A DNA stretch of 64,000 nucleotides, from the NCBI GenBank assembly GCA_965228905.1, contig CBDDII010000003.1, positions 1,116,001-1,180,000 on the forward strand, written 5' to 3'. The position numbers and the translations under genes are program-made. This DNA is from CALKXV01 sp965228905 (GTDB lineage Bacteria > Pseudomonadota > Alphaproteobacteria > Rhodobacterales > Rhodobacteraceae). Under the pieces are notes generated by a model, which made no database searches, was not told the DNA's origin, and saw nothing but the letters and a program-made list of their open reading frames with translations. This document shows positions 36,927 to 49,751 of the stretch, one piece after another; within the stretch, counting starts at the first letter, position 1, and each line of letters starts with the position of its first letter.

Positions 36927-36956
36927 GGGTTACGGCGCTGTTGTAGGTCTGGATCA
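36927..36956 (-). promoter_or_regulatory. Candidate RpoE (ECF sigma) promoter of the fasciclin gene
   Basis: On the minus strand TGATCC (36956-36951) is followed after 18 bases by TAACCC (36932-36927), 49 bases before the start codon. TGATCC with an 18-base spacer to a TA-rich -10 is the pattern I recall for the Rhodobacter singlet-oxygen sigma factor RpoE. Confidence 0.5.
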
Positions 36957-37167
36957 CCGCAAGAAGGCGCGGATTGGCTCTTGACGAAAAAGGGTCTCGC
37001 GCTAAGCCGCGCGTCCTTCGCGTTTCCAGTCACACCTTTGTGACCCGTCCGGCGGTCTGTTACAGACTTCTGACGAAATCCCCCGACGCATGACGAATGC
37101 GTGAGGGCGATTGTGCGAATGCGTTTTGCCCGTCATCTTCCACTCAACGCGCGAAAAGGAGTGCCCG

Positions 37168-38097
37168 ATGCCCGGACGATATCAAAGCGATCTCAAATGG
37201 TCGGACGTGACGCCGAAAGCCGACTGGCTAAACCGGCGTGCGCTGATGGCCGGAGCAGGGGCTGCGGCCCTTGGCGCCATCGCAGGCCCCGCCGCCGCAT
37301 CGCTTGGCGCGGTCAAGACAAGCTATGGCGAAGGGCTGGAGCCGAACAGCCTGGAAGAAATCTCGTCCTACAACAACTTCTACGAATTCGGCACCGACAA
37401 GGGCGACCCGGCGCGCTATGCCTCGGCCCTGACCACCGAACCCTGGTCGATCGAAATCGACGGCATGGTCGACCGCCCCGGAAGCTATGGGCTGGAAGAC
37501 ATCCTGTCGAAGGTCACGCTGGAAGAACGCATCTATCGTCTGCGCTGCGTCGAACGCTGGTCGATGGTCGTGCCCTGGGTCGGCTTCGAACTGGCCGACC
37601 TTCTGGAGATGGCGGGCGTTCAGCCCTCGGCCAAATACGTCGCTTTCGAAACCGCGCTCCGTCCCGACGAAATGCGCGGCGTCAGCTACCCGGTGATCGA
37701 GTGGCCCTATAAAGAGGGCCTGCGCCTGGACGAGGCGATGCACCCGCTGACCATCATGGCGACCGGGCTTTACGACGAACCCATGCCCAACCAGAACGGC
37801 GCGCCGATCCGTTTGGTCGTGCCGTGGAAGTATGGCTACAAGTCCATCAAGTCCGTCGTGCGGATCTCGCTTGTCGACAAACAGCCGCCGACCGCTTGGA
37901 ACACCTACAGCGCCGCCGAATACGGATTCTATTCCAACGTGAACCCGAACCGCGACCATCCCCGCTGGAGCCAGAAGTACGAGCGCAAGGTCGGCGGCGG
38001 GCTTTTTGCCAAGCAGACCGAAACCCTGATGTTCAACGGCTACGAAGAAGAGGTCGCCGACCTCTACGCGGGCATGGACCTGATCGTGAACCACTGA
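37168..38097 (+). CDS. msrP: Protein-methionine-sulfoxide reductase catalytic subunit MsrP
   Basis: 309 residues. A Tat signal with twin arginine (NRRALMAGAGAAALG, near residue 22) targets the folded molybdoenzyme to the periplasm. The Cys that binds the Mo in molybdopterin is in YRLRCVERWSMVVPW. MsrP repairs oxidised methionines in envelope proteins using electrons from MsrQ. The start at 37168 has AAAGGAG upstream. msrQ follows after 15 bases. Confidence 0.95.
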   Translation: MPGRYQSDLKWSDVTPKADWLNRRALMAGAGAAALGAIAGPAAASLGAVKTSYGEGLEPNSLEEISSYNNFYEFGTDKGDPARYASALTTEPWSIEIDGMVDRPGSYGLEDILSKVTLEERIYRLRCVERWSMVVPWVGFELADLLEMAGVQPSAKYVAFETALRPDEMRGVSYPVIEWPYKEGLRLDEAMHPLTIMATGLYDEPMPNQNGAPIRLVVPWKYGYKSIKSVVRISLVDKQPPTAWNTYSAAEYGFYSNVNPNRDHPRWSQKYERKVGGGLFAKQTETLMFNGYEEEVADLYAGMDLIVNH

Positions 38098-38112
38098 ACC
38101 GGACGCCCCGAC

Positions 38113-38727
38113 GTGAGCCTTGTGCAGCCAATCAACCGCGCCATCACCCGTGTGCCGCCTCTACTTGTATATAGTGTGGCGGTGATCCCGCCTGTCTGGC
38201 TTCTCTATTTGGGGTTCAGCGGCGGGCTTGGGGTCGAGCCGATCAAGGAATTGGAACACAAGCTGGGCGAGTTGGCGCTGCAACTTCTGATCGCGACGCT
38301 GGCGATCCGCCCCTTGCGCGAATGGACGGGCATCAACCTGATGAAGCTGCGCCGCGCCTTGGGCGTCGTCACCTTCCTCTATGTCTTCCTGCATCTGCTG
38401 GTCTGGCTGTTCCTCGACGTGCAGTTCCTGGATCAGATCTGGGCCGACATCGTAAAGCGCCCCTACATCACCGTGGGCATGGCAGCCTTCATCCTGATGA
38501 TCCCGCTCGCGATAACGTCCAACAACCTGTCCCTGCGCAAGCTCGGGCCGAAACGCTGGCGCGGGCTGCACCGGCTGATGTACCCCGTCGTTTTCCTTGG
38601 CGCGCTGCATTACGTGATGCTGGCCAAGGGATTCCAGATCGAACCACTGATCTATATGGGGCTGGTCCTGTTCCTTTTGGCCCTGCGCCTGCCAAGGCCG
38701 GAACGGCAAAAGCCCGCCAAGGCCTGA
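38113..38727 (+). CDS. msrQ: Heme-binding membrane subunit MsrQ
   Basis: 204 residues, about six membrane helices of the ferric-reductase-like domain. Candidate heme ligands are the His in LEHKLGELAL, the His in FLHLLVWLF and those in HRLMYPVVFLGALHYVM. It passes electrons from the respiratory chain or flavin to MsrP. Starts with GTG at 38113; in one operon with msrP. Confidence 0.95.
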   Translation: MSLVQPINRAITRVPPLLVYSVAVIPPVWLLYLGFSGGLGVEPIKELEHKLGELALQLLIATLAIRPLREWTGINLMKLRRALGVVTFLYVFLHLLVWLFLDVQFLDQIWADIVKRPYITVGMAAFILMIPLAITSNNLSLRKLGPKRWRGLHRLMYPVVFLGALHYVMLAKGFQIEPLIYMGLVLFLLALRLPRPERQKPAKA

Positions 38728-38783
38728 AACAAGGCGCACATTATGTGACTTTCCAAATCACCGCCCATCTATAGGGTCCGGCC

Positions 38784-39932
38784 ATGGAAAGATCGACAGC
38801 CACCCGCGCAACCTATCTCATCATGGCGGCCTTCGTGTTGCAGCCCTTGCTGATCGGCGGCTGGCTGGCGCTGATCCCGCTCATCAAGGAAGACCTCGGG
38901 CTGTCGAAAGCACAGCTTGCCTATGCGCTCCTCGGTATGCCGGTCGCATTGGTCCCCAGCCTTCAGATCGCGGGCAGGGTGATCGCCCGGTCCGGGCCGC
39001 GCCGCGTCTTCATGGTGTTCTTCCCGCTCCAATCGCTCGCCGCCCTTCTGGTGCTTCTCGCCTGGAGCGGGCCGTCGCTGTTCGCGGCACTCTTCGTCCT
39101 CGGCGCGATGGTCGCCTTTCTCGAAGTCGGGATAAACGTCTATGCCGGTCGGCTTGAGAAACACGCCGGGCTGACCATCATGAACCGCTGCCACGGGTTC
39201 TGGGCCCTGGGGCTGACCATCGGCTCGCTTGTGATGACGCTTCTGATCGCCACGCCCTGGGGCGGGATGATCCTGCTTGGCGTCGTCTCTGCCGCCCTCG
39301 GGTTTCCCGCCGGTCGCGCCATGCCCCGGATCGGCGACGACGAAAGCGCCAGCGCCCCGCCGCGCCGGTCGCTCAGGCAATTGCCCGCCGCGCTGATCTA
39401 TGTGGCAACCTTCATGTTCCTCGTCACCCTGGCCGAAGGGTCGATGGCCGACTGGGCGGCGGTCTATCTCTCCGAACGCCTCGGAGATCCTGAGGCGCGC
39501 GCGGGCATCGCGGTGACGATCTTTTCCGCATTCATGGCGGGGGGGCGGTTCGCGGGCGACTGGATCAAGGTCAGGGTCGGGGCGGTCAACATGGCGCGCA
39601 TGACGCTCACTTGCGCGATCGCCGGGTTCCTGCTTCTGGTTCTGCCCCTGCCGCTATGGCTGGCCTATCCCGGTTTCGCGCTGGTCGGCTTTGGCGTCTC
39701 GGCGGCCTATCCCTTGGGCGTGTCGGCCATCGCGGCGATGGACGATCAATACGAATCTTCGAACATCGCGATCATGGCCACCGTCGCACTTGGCGGCTTT
39801 CTGGTCGGCCCGCCCTTGATCGGCACGGTATCCGAGGCGCTTTCGCTTCCCATGGCCCTCGCGATTCTGATTCCCGGACTGGCCGTCGCCCTCTGGCTGA
39901 CTCGCTGGTTGCGGGGTGAATCGCGTTCCTGA
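38784..39932 (+). CDS. MFS transporter
   Basis: 382 residues, about twelve predicted helices. Between helices 2 and 3 the loop is RVIARSGPRRVFM, a weak form of the MFS motif. ATWG-like NRCHGFWALGLTIGSL and AEGSMADWAAVYLSE blocks resemble the group of bacterial fucose/mannitol-like or YbjJ-type carriers. The substrate is unknown. It lies 56 bases after msrQ and may be read with it. Confidence 0.88.
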   Translation: MERSTATRATYLIMAAFVLQPLLIGGWLALIPLIKEDLGLSKAQLAYALLGMPVALVPSLQIAGRVIARSGPRRVFMVFFPLQSLAALLVLLAWSGPSLFAALFVLGAMVAFLEVGINVYAGRLEKHAGLTIMNRCHGFWALGLTIGSLVMTLLIATPWGGMILLGVVSAALGFPAGRAMPRIGDDESASAPPRRSLRQLPAALIYVATFMFLVTLAEGSMADWAAVYLSERLGDPEARAGIAVTIFSAFMAGGRFAGDWIKVRVGAVNMARMTLTCAIAGFLLLVLPLPLWLAYPGFALVGFGVSAAYPLGVSAIAAMDDQYESSNIAIMATVALGGFLVGPPLIGTVSEALSLPMALAILIPGLAVALWLTRWLRGESRS

Positions 39933-40080
39933 ACGCCTGAATCGACTCGCAAAGCGGCGATTAACCATAATCATCCACAGCAAGCCCGCCGACCTTGGGG
40001 GTAACTCTTAGGCAAAACCCCATATTTTGTTGGCTTTCGCGGCTGATTTAAAAAAATGTCATCTTTCTCGAAAAAAGCAC

Positions 40081-40109
40081 TTGCAGGTTTCGGCCACTCT
40101 CCGTAGATA
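40081..40109 (+). promoter_or_regulatory. rRNA operon promoter
   Basis: TTGCAG (40081-40086), 17-base spacer, TAGATA (40104-40109). An A/T-rich stretch (40047-40078) lies directly upstream, as an UP element would. Confidence 0.65.
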
Positions 40110-40260
40110 CCCCTTCACCGGCGGCGCAGAGATGCACCAACGGGGCGCCAGACGGGCCAGCGGTTACGACCAAGGCAACGAGACGCAAGACTAAAAACAA
40201 GAGATAGATGAGGCGGGGCGCGCCGAAAAGTTAGGGCGCACTCAGTCACTTTTGTCTCTT

Positions 40261-40272
40261 CGCTCTTTGAAA
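40261..40272 (+). promoter_or_regulatory. boxA antitermination signal of the rRNA leader
   Basis: CGCTCTTTGAAA resembles the E. coli leader boxA TGCTCTTTAACA, which recruits NusB/NusE to prevent Rho termination in rRNA genes. Confidence 0.65.
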
Positions 40273-40505
40273 TCGCTGGTTACTGAAGAGATATGTGGGC
40301 GGTTTGGTCCATTCGATGGATCAACATCTGCATATCGACTTTCTTAGGCTTCGGCCGATGATAGAAAGGTCAGCTTCACTGTTTGTACGGCTTCTGGTTT
40401 TCTGATGAAAACCTGGAGCACATCAAACAGATGACTTCCCCGTCCTTAGCCGGTCGGGGAGATGTGCAGAGGTTCGAACGTCAAGGATACGTCGTAAGAC
40501 GTTTC

Positions 40506-41979
<1,474 letters not shown>

Positions 41980-42115
41980 CGATCCTAGCATCTTGAGTTC
42001 GCTCATGATCGTGGATCACTTAGCAGCTCGGTCCTTTGCCGAGCAAACATCACGGTCCAGGCCGTCCTCATATCTCTTCAGGAAATCAAGGGTTTCGCCG
42101 ATGAGCAGCCCTGAC

Positions 42116-42191
42116 GGGGCGTTAGCTCAGCTGGGAGAGCACCTGCTTTGCAAGCAGGGGGTCATCGGTTCGATCCCGATACGCTCCACCA
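42116..42191 (+). tRNA. tRNA-Ala (anticodon TGC)
   Basis: 76 nt with encoded CCA. The acceptor GGGGCGT pairs with ACGCTCC. The anticodon loop is TTTGCAA in a CCTGC/GCAGG stem, and the T-loop is TTCGATC. It is the first tRNA of the 16S-23S spacer; usually tRNA-Ile comes first. Confidence 0.97.
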
Positions 42192-42194
42192 GAT

Positions 42195-42271
<77 letters not shown>

Positions 42272-42650
42272 TCACACGGTTTGATCGTTAAGCCTTATGG
42301 CTTTGCCGTCCAACCGGACGAAAATTGACATCGTTTATAGAGATTACACATCAGTGTCTTGCTGACTTAGGCAGTGCGCCTTTGTCTGGGGTTCGACCCC
42401 GCAAGCGAGACACCTGTTTTATGTTTGGCCAATTCCATTGCTAACGGGATGCGGCCTGAGGTTCGACCTCGAAAACATAAAACTCCAAGTCAAGTACACT
42501 AACCTGTCACCTCTAACCCAGGTGGCAAGCATTCCTGGACGAACCAGCCAGGAAATGCGGGATAGTATGCTTTTGATCTGCCGTTCCGCTTCAAGGTAGG
42601 GACGGCTTTAGGAAGAGGTTTAGTTCTTCGGAGCCATTCTTCTTCTGGAT
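42272..42650 (+). other. Distal 16S-23S spacer
   Basis: About 380 bases without protein or further tRNA genes. Two short hairpins share the core GGTTCGACC (42390-42398 and 42461-42469) and look like T-arm remnants. The end, ATCAAATCAAGC, pairs with GCTTGATTTGAT after 23S to form the 23S processing stem. Confidence 0.7.
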
Positions 42651-45482
<2,832 letters not shown>

Positions 45483-45575
45483 ATCCAGAAGTAGACTGGT
45501 TGAAAATCAAAAGCATACACCAAGCGTGTGCTTGAACTTGGATACGATGATCGCAAGATCGTCGCGGGTGTAGCG

Positions 45576-45594
45576 GGTTTTGCTTCGCAAAACC
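45576..45594 (+). other. Hairpin in the 23S-5S spacer
   Basis: GGTTTTGC (45576-45583) pairs with GCAAAACC (45587-45594). Probably part of rRNA processing. Confidence 0.6.
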
Positions 45595-45620
45595 TGCGGG
45601 CCCGATGATGTTGTTCCTTT

Positions 45621-45738
45621 GGTTTGGTGGTCATAGCGCAAGCAAAACACCCAGCCCCATCCCGAACCTGGCCGTTAAGTGCTGCAGCGCCGATGGTACT
45701 GCGTCTTAAGACGTGGGAGAGTAGGTCACCGCCAAACC
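45621..45738 (+). rRNA. rrf: 5S ribosomal RNA
   Basis: About 118 nt. The terminal helix GGTTTGGTGG pairs with CCGCCAAACC. The conserved CCCATCCCGAAC and GGGAGAGTAGG segments are present. Confidence 0.95.
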
Positions 45739-45786
45739 TAACGAGCAACATCACGTGTATCTCTATGACGATGCCACCAAAGACAG

Positions 45787-45809
45787 CCGCCCTTCGGGGC
45801 GGTTTTTTT
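45787..45809 (+). terminator. rRNA operon terminator
   Basis: CCGCCC-TTCG-GGGCGG hairpin followed by seven T residues, about 50 bases after 5S. Confidence 0.92.
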
Positions 45810-45906
45810 GTGCGCAATTCTTCCCTTTTTGACACCAAAGGCCGGTTGAGCCACAATATGCGAGTTGAAAGAGATTATTTTTTGAATATTCATTTTGGGG
45901 GGCAAC

Positions 45907-46659
45907 ATGAAGTGCGCTCTTGCTGCGTCGTCAGCGGCTCTATTGCTTGCCGGCTGTGCGAATATCGAAAATATGAAACTTGCGGACGCAAAGGAAGACT
46001 TCGTATTTACTTCCGACGTTCTTTATTCGTTTGAATGTGAAATCGTGGAATCGTTGAAAGGTGTCCGGGGCGACTCAAGTCAGACGTCGGACTTTTTTAG
46101 GAACAAGGCGGTTAAGGCAAAGTTCCTGTTGACGGCCAAGGACGTGGATTCCTCATCCGGGGGACTGAGCCTTACGATCCCGGCCGGAGCTGTGCAAGTT
46201 AAGCTCGATCCGACGCTGACACCGTCATTGGCCTCGACCAGAATTTTTTCCTTTGAGGTCACATTCAGCGCCAATCGCGCAGACCTCTGCCAGAAACGCG
46301 CCAATGGAGACCGTGAGCAAAAACGAATTGCATCAGGTCTCGGGCTAGGGGATTGGGCGCTGCAAATGGAACGGCTAGGAGAAGCGAGTACCGGAAAACT
46401 CGCCGTAACTTCGTACCAGGTGAAGTTTGACATCAGCCAGACCAATAAATTGTCTACGTCTGCAAGTCGAACCAGCGGCGGTTTGGCCAGAAGCCTCTCA
46501 TTTTCGCCAAGCGATGTGAAATCGTCGATGCATAGTGTCACTGTCTCTGTCGTGCCGCTGCCTTCCAACAGCCGAGCACCGAATGCGCGTATCCCGAAGA
46601 GTGTTGAGGACGCATTGCGTAGCAACATCGACCGCTTCATCGAAGCGATCGAGCCGTGA
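45907..46659 (+). CDS. Putative lipoprotein of unknown function
   Basis: 250 residues from the ATG at 45907, preceded by a G-run that can serve as a ribosome binding site. The signal peptide ends in the lipobox LLLAGC. The rest is soluble, Ser/Thr-rich, with a predicted beta-rich middle (GLSLTIPAGAVQVKLDPT). No family recognised. It begins an accessory patch between the 5S rRNA and tRNA-fMet and appears less GC-rich than the core genes. Confidence 0.7.
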   Translation: MKCALAASSAALLLAGCANIENMKLADAKEDFVFTSDVLYSFECEIVESLKGVRGDSSQTSDFFRNKAVKAKFLLTAKDVDSSSGGLSLTIPAGAVQVKLDPTLTPSLASTRIFSFEVTFSANRADLCQKRANGDREQKRIASGLGLGDWALQMERLGEASTGKLAVTSYQVKFDISQTNKLSTSASRTSGGLARSLSFSPSDVKSSMHSVTVSVVPLPSNSRAPNARIPKSVEDALRSNIDRFIEAIEP

Positions 46660-46766
46660 GTAGACAGTCGGGGGCAGAACTGCCCCCCTGTTCGACGCGT
46701 CACCTCTTTGACCAAACCATCCTCACGCACTAGGCTCCCGCCCATTCAATCACCGGAGCCTTTCCC

Positions 46767-47228
46767 ATGTTCAAATTCCTCTTGCCCCTCCTCCTCGCCG
46801 CCACCCCGACCATCGCCACAGAATTCACCTTCACCGTCCCGATGAAATCCGGCCCGTTGTTCGGTGACGTCCTGACCGGCAGCATCGACCTTGAAGACGG
46901 GGTCTTCACCGGTAACGGCACCGAAAGTTTTTTCGGCGCCGGTCATTCCGTGCGCGGGGCAGGGGACATTGTCGGTTTTACCCTGAACGTGCGCACCCTG
47001 ACCTTTACCGAAGCCAACAACCTTGTCAGTCCGACCGGTTTCGTTGTCCGGTTTGAGAACGGCGTGGTTACGCAACTCATCTATCTGGGTGCGCTGTCCT
47101 CACCCGGTGGCTCGGCCTTTCTGACGATCGACACTTCCAAGAACGAGGCGGACATCAGGACGACCGGCGGACAGGGTGAAGAGCTTCGCAGTGTCGGCGG
47201 TCCCTTCACCTTCACTTTGGTGCCCTGA
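46767..47228 (+). CDS. Small secreted protein of unknown function
   Basis: 153 residues with a signal peptide (MFKFLLPLLLAATPTIA). The mature part is Gly/Thr-rich with alternating hydrophobic residues, suggesting an all-beta fold (FTVPMKSGPLFGDVLTGSIDL, then FVVRFENGVVTQLIYLGAL). It looks like the core of extracellular proteins that elsewhere carry a PEP-CTERM or VPLPA anchor, but no anchor is present. GGAG precedes the ATG. Confidence 0.65.
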   Translation: MFKFLLPLLLAATPTIATEFTFTVPMKSGPLFGDVLTGSIDLEDGVFTGNGTESFFGAGHSVRGAGDIVGFTLNVRTLTFTEANNLVSPTGFVVRFENGVVTQLIYLGALSSPGGSAFLTIDTSKNEADIRTTGGQGEELRSVGGPFTFTLVP

Positions 47229-47324
47229 TCCAATTTCGGGATCAATCTGGCCCACGGGGAAATCATGAAGATTCCAGTAATCTTCGTGAACGTGCGATCC
47301 TCAGATTGAAACGGGGGCGATGTC

Positions 47325-47390
47325 GCCGACATCGGCACCGACGCTTTACCGACGTAATACCGATGCAATACCGAGGTGATACCGACGTTG
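47325..47390. repeat. Tandem 11-bp direct repeats (NACCGACGTNA type)
   Basis: Six units of exactly 11 bp begin at 47325, 47336, 47347, 47358, 47369 and 47380. All carry CCGA at the same place; the last four start with TACCGA. They lie between two convergent genes. An 11-bp period places every unit on almost the same face of the DNA helix. Confidence 0.75.
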
Positions 47391-47470
47391 CGAATTCGCC
47401 CATCAGATCACGGAAAGCGGGTTAATCAGGCAGGAGTCCAGACGCAACGTCACCGCACGCAGGCGGGGCT

Positions 47471-48238
47471 TCACGCATCCCCGTCCGTGTCCTTCGGACG
47501 GCCTCCGCCGGTCAGGAAATCCACCATGATCCCGATGCGAAAGGGCAGGCTATCCTTCCTTTCGGCCAGCTGCCGTACGGTCATCCGCCGCCGCCGGATA
47601 ACGGCCCGCGCGACCCGATAGTCCAGTTTCCTTTTCCAGGCCAGCCAGGACGCAGGCAGCAGTTTTGAAATCCCCCGCCACAGCCATTTCAACTGTAGAA
47701 ACGCCAGCGCCTTGAAGGTCATCTTCTGGATGCTCAGCCAAACCATGCGCCACAAGGATGCCGTAACTGCAGCAATCCAAAGGGGAATTTTCACCGAGAA
47801 CAGGATCAGCCACAGCCCGAGCGAGGTGACCGACAAGGCAACCGTCGCGCTCAGAATGATAAGTGCTGCGACGACTTTTTCGACCGGATGAAGCCCGCGA
47901 TACCACCGCAACAACGCCATGTACCGCTTGCGCACCCCGTCCCTGTACCTGTCCAGAAAACCCGCGATCCGACGCAGCGCGGCCTTGCCAAGCACAAGCG
48001 GCAAAAGCGTCGTCATCACCCATTTCTTCAACAGCTCGATCCGCAGAAACACCTCGGACTGAGCCTTCAGCCACGCAGAAATCGCTGGCCATTCAATCAT
48101 ATAGGCCTTCTTCAGGATCAATTTCGCCTTGGTCAGGATCAACCCAAGCGCAATCAGAACCTCGTTCCCAAAATAGAAAGAAGCCACCACCGAAGCAGCA
48201 ACCGCAAGAAACAAAAGAGCAAAAGCCCGCGCAAACAT
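47471..48238 (-). CDS. Membrane protein of unknown function
   Basis: 255 residues. A hydrophobic N-terminus (MFARAFALLFLAVAASVVASF, then LIALGLIL) is followed by a basic amphipathic stretch, two central hydrophobic segments (about residues 120-160) and a very basic tail with RRRRMTVRQL. I do not recognise a family. It lies between the 11-bp repeats and the initiator tRNA. Confidence 0.65.
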   Translation of the reverse strand: MFARAFALLFLAVAASVVASFYFGNEVLIALGLILTKAKLILKKAYMIEWPAISAWLKAQSEVFLRIELLKKWVMTTLLPLVLGKAALRRIAGFLDRYRDGVRKRYMALLRWYRGLHPVEKVVAALIILSATVALSVTSLGLWLILFSVKIPLWIAAVTASLWRMVWLSIQKMTFKALAFLQLKWLWRGISKLLPASWLAWKRKLDYRVARAVIRRRRMTVRQLAERKDSLPFRIGIMVDFLTGGGRPKDTDGDA

Positions 48239-48362
48239 GACACCAGATTAGGCCCTCTGACAGGAAAGCTGAACCGTTCCTGGAATGCCAATTTTTTCTA
48301 GCAGTTTTTGGTCTTTGCCTCTTGCACTCCCCACGCCACTCAAGTAGCACACAGTCTCTTGG

Positions 48363-48439
<77 letters not shown>

Positions 48440-48453
48440 AAATCCAAGGAACG

Positions 48454-48493
48454 ACAGGCGGTCCCGTGAAAGCGCGGCCGCCTGTGTTTTTTT
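48454..48493 (+). terminator. Terminator of tRNA-fMet
   Basis: ACAGGCGG (48454-48461) pairs with CCGCCTGT (48478-48485), followed by a T-rich run to 48493. Confidence 0.9.
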
Positions 48494-48521
48494 GGAGCGA
48501 AGATGGAAAATCCCTGAAGGA

Positions 48522-49046
48522 TTATAAGCGTTTACCGAGAATTCGTTCGCGATGCTCCAACAGGTAGATGCGAACCCAGGGTGTAAAGGTCTCGGGCTTT
48601 TGGCCAATCTCTGTGACAAGCTCGGCAAGTGAAATCCACCTGGTGTCCATCACCTCGTCCGGGTTCGGCGCAATGGTCAGGTCATCGTCCGCTTCGGCCA
48701 GGAAAACATCGACGACCTCATGCTCGATCATGCCGTTTCCCACATCGGCGCGGTACTCGATCTGATCGCGGAAATCGCAGGTCAGTCCTTCGATACCAAG
48801 CTCTTCGCGCAAGCGTCGTGTGGCGCAATGGATGCCGGATTCGTCCCATTCCGGGTGGGTGCAACAGGCATTCGCCCAGAGACCCGGTGTATGGTATTTC
48901 CCAAGGGCGCGGCGTTGAAGCAGCAATTCTTCGTTGCGGCAGACGAATACCGACACCGCCTTGTGCCGCAGCCCGCGTCGATGTACCTCCAGCTTTTCCA
49001 CGGGCTGAAGCAAACCGTCGATCCATGCGGGAACGTATGTTGTCAT
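48522..49046 (-). CDS. idi: Isopentenyl-diphosphate delta-isomerase, type I
   Basis: 174 residues, similar in length to E. coli Idi. It interconverts IPP and DMAPP for isoprenoid, quinone and carotenoid synthesis. Nudix-fold motifs: LGKYHTPGLWANACCTHPEWDE holds the catalytic Cys and a metal His, and ATRRLREELGIEG is the Nudix-like helix. A catalytic Glu lies in EHEVVDVFL. The ATG at 49046 gives a normal N-terminus; the frame runs upstream into the cytochrome gene, which rules out longer starts. The ribosome binding site is weak. Confidence 0.92.
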   Translation of the reverse strand: MTTYVPAWIDGLLQPVEKLEVHRRGLRHKAVSVFVCRNEELLLQRRALGKYHTPGLWANACCTHPEWDESGIHCATRRLREELGIEGLTCDFRDQIEYRADVGNGMIEHEVVDVFLAEADDDLTIAPNPDEVMDTRWISLAELVTEIGQKPETFTPWVRIYLLEHRERILGKRL

Positions 49047-49243
49047 CAGAGTCTCTATCCCATTGCGGCAGGCTTGGGCATGCACATGCTCTGCGCCGGT
49101 ATAGGCTCGGTTCGCATGGAGTTGAACAGCCTGATGATGCGCATGAGGGGTGTCAAAATGCCACCACACCAACAATCGATACGCCTTGGACTCTGGCGGC
49201 AACCATCCTAGGTATTTGGTACGTATGAAATCGGAGGCTTTCC

Positions 49244-49690
49244 ATGAAACTGACCATCGCCACCATACTGGTAGCCGGTTCAATGACGACCATTGCTTTC
49301 GCTGACGGGCACGCTTCGGGCGACGCCGAGGCAGGGGAGAAGGCTTTCAACAAGTGCAGAAGCTGTCACGCCGTCACGGATGCCGATGGCAACACGATCG
49401 CCAAGGGTGGCAAGACAGGCCCCAACCTGTTTGGTTTGCCCGGACGAGCCGCCGGAACAGTCGAAGACTTTGGCCGCTACAAAGATGGGATCGTGGCTGC
49501 CGGAGAGGCTGGCCTTGTCTGGGATGAGGCACAGTTCGTAGAGTACGTCGCCGATCCGACCAAGTTCTTACGTGCTTACCTTAATGACGGATCAGCGCGT
49601 TCAGGCATGACCTTCAAGCTGAAAAAAGAAGAAGACGCCTTGAACATCTGGGCATTCATCGCGTCGGTTTCGCCCGAACCCGGTTCCTAA
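49244..49690 (+). CDS. Cytochrome c2/c550-type monoheme cytochrome
   Basis: 148 residues. A signal peptide of about 20 residues sends it to the periplasm. The heme motif is KCRSCH. The Met axial ligand is in SGMTFKL near the C-terminus, and TGPNLFGLPGRAAG is the usual loop of mitochondrial-type class I cytochromes. It carries electrons from the bc1 complex to oxidases or reaction centres. GGAGG precedes the ATG. It diverges from idi; in phototrophic roseobacters both genes are linked to photosynthesis, but no such genes are seen here. Confidence 0.93.
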   Translation: MKLTIATILVAGSMTTIAFADGHASGDAEAGEKAFNKCRSCHAVTDADGNTIAKGGKTGPNLFGLPGRAAGTVEDFGRYKDGIVAAGEAGLVWDEAQFVEYVADPTKFLRAYLNDGSARSGMTFKLKKEEDALNIWAFIASVSPEPGS

Positions 49691-49751
49691 GCCAAAAAGA
49701 AACCGGCAGGTCGAGGCGCCGCAGGATAACAGATCGATTCCTCTGGTTAGA

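Larger units (their letters stand above)
39933..40505 (+). other. rRNA operon leader
   Basis: 573 bases with no protein gene. It contains the rRNA promoter candidate (40081-40109), the boxA-like antitermination signal (40261-40270), and hairpins before the 16S gene such as TTGGTCCAT/ATGGATCAA around 40304-40324. Confidence 0.8.

Noticed and set aside
42380..42475. Two T-arm-like hairpins in the distal spacer as possible tRNAs
   Set aside because: No acceptor or anticodon arms can be built around them.
48522..49690. Part of a photosynthesis gene cluster
   Set aside because: idi and a cytochrome c2 alone are not enough; no bch, crt, puf or puh gene is in the window.
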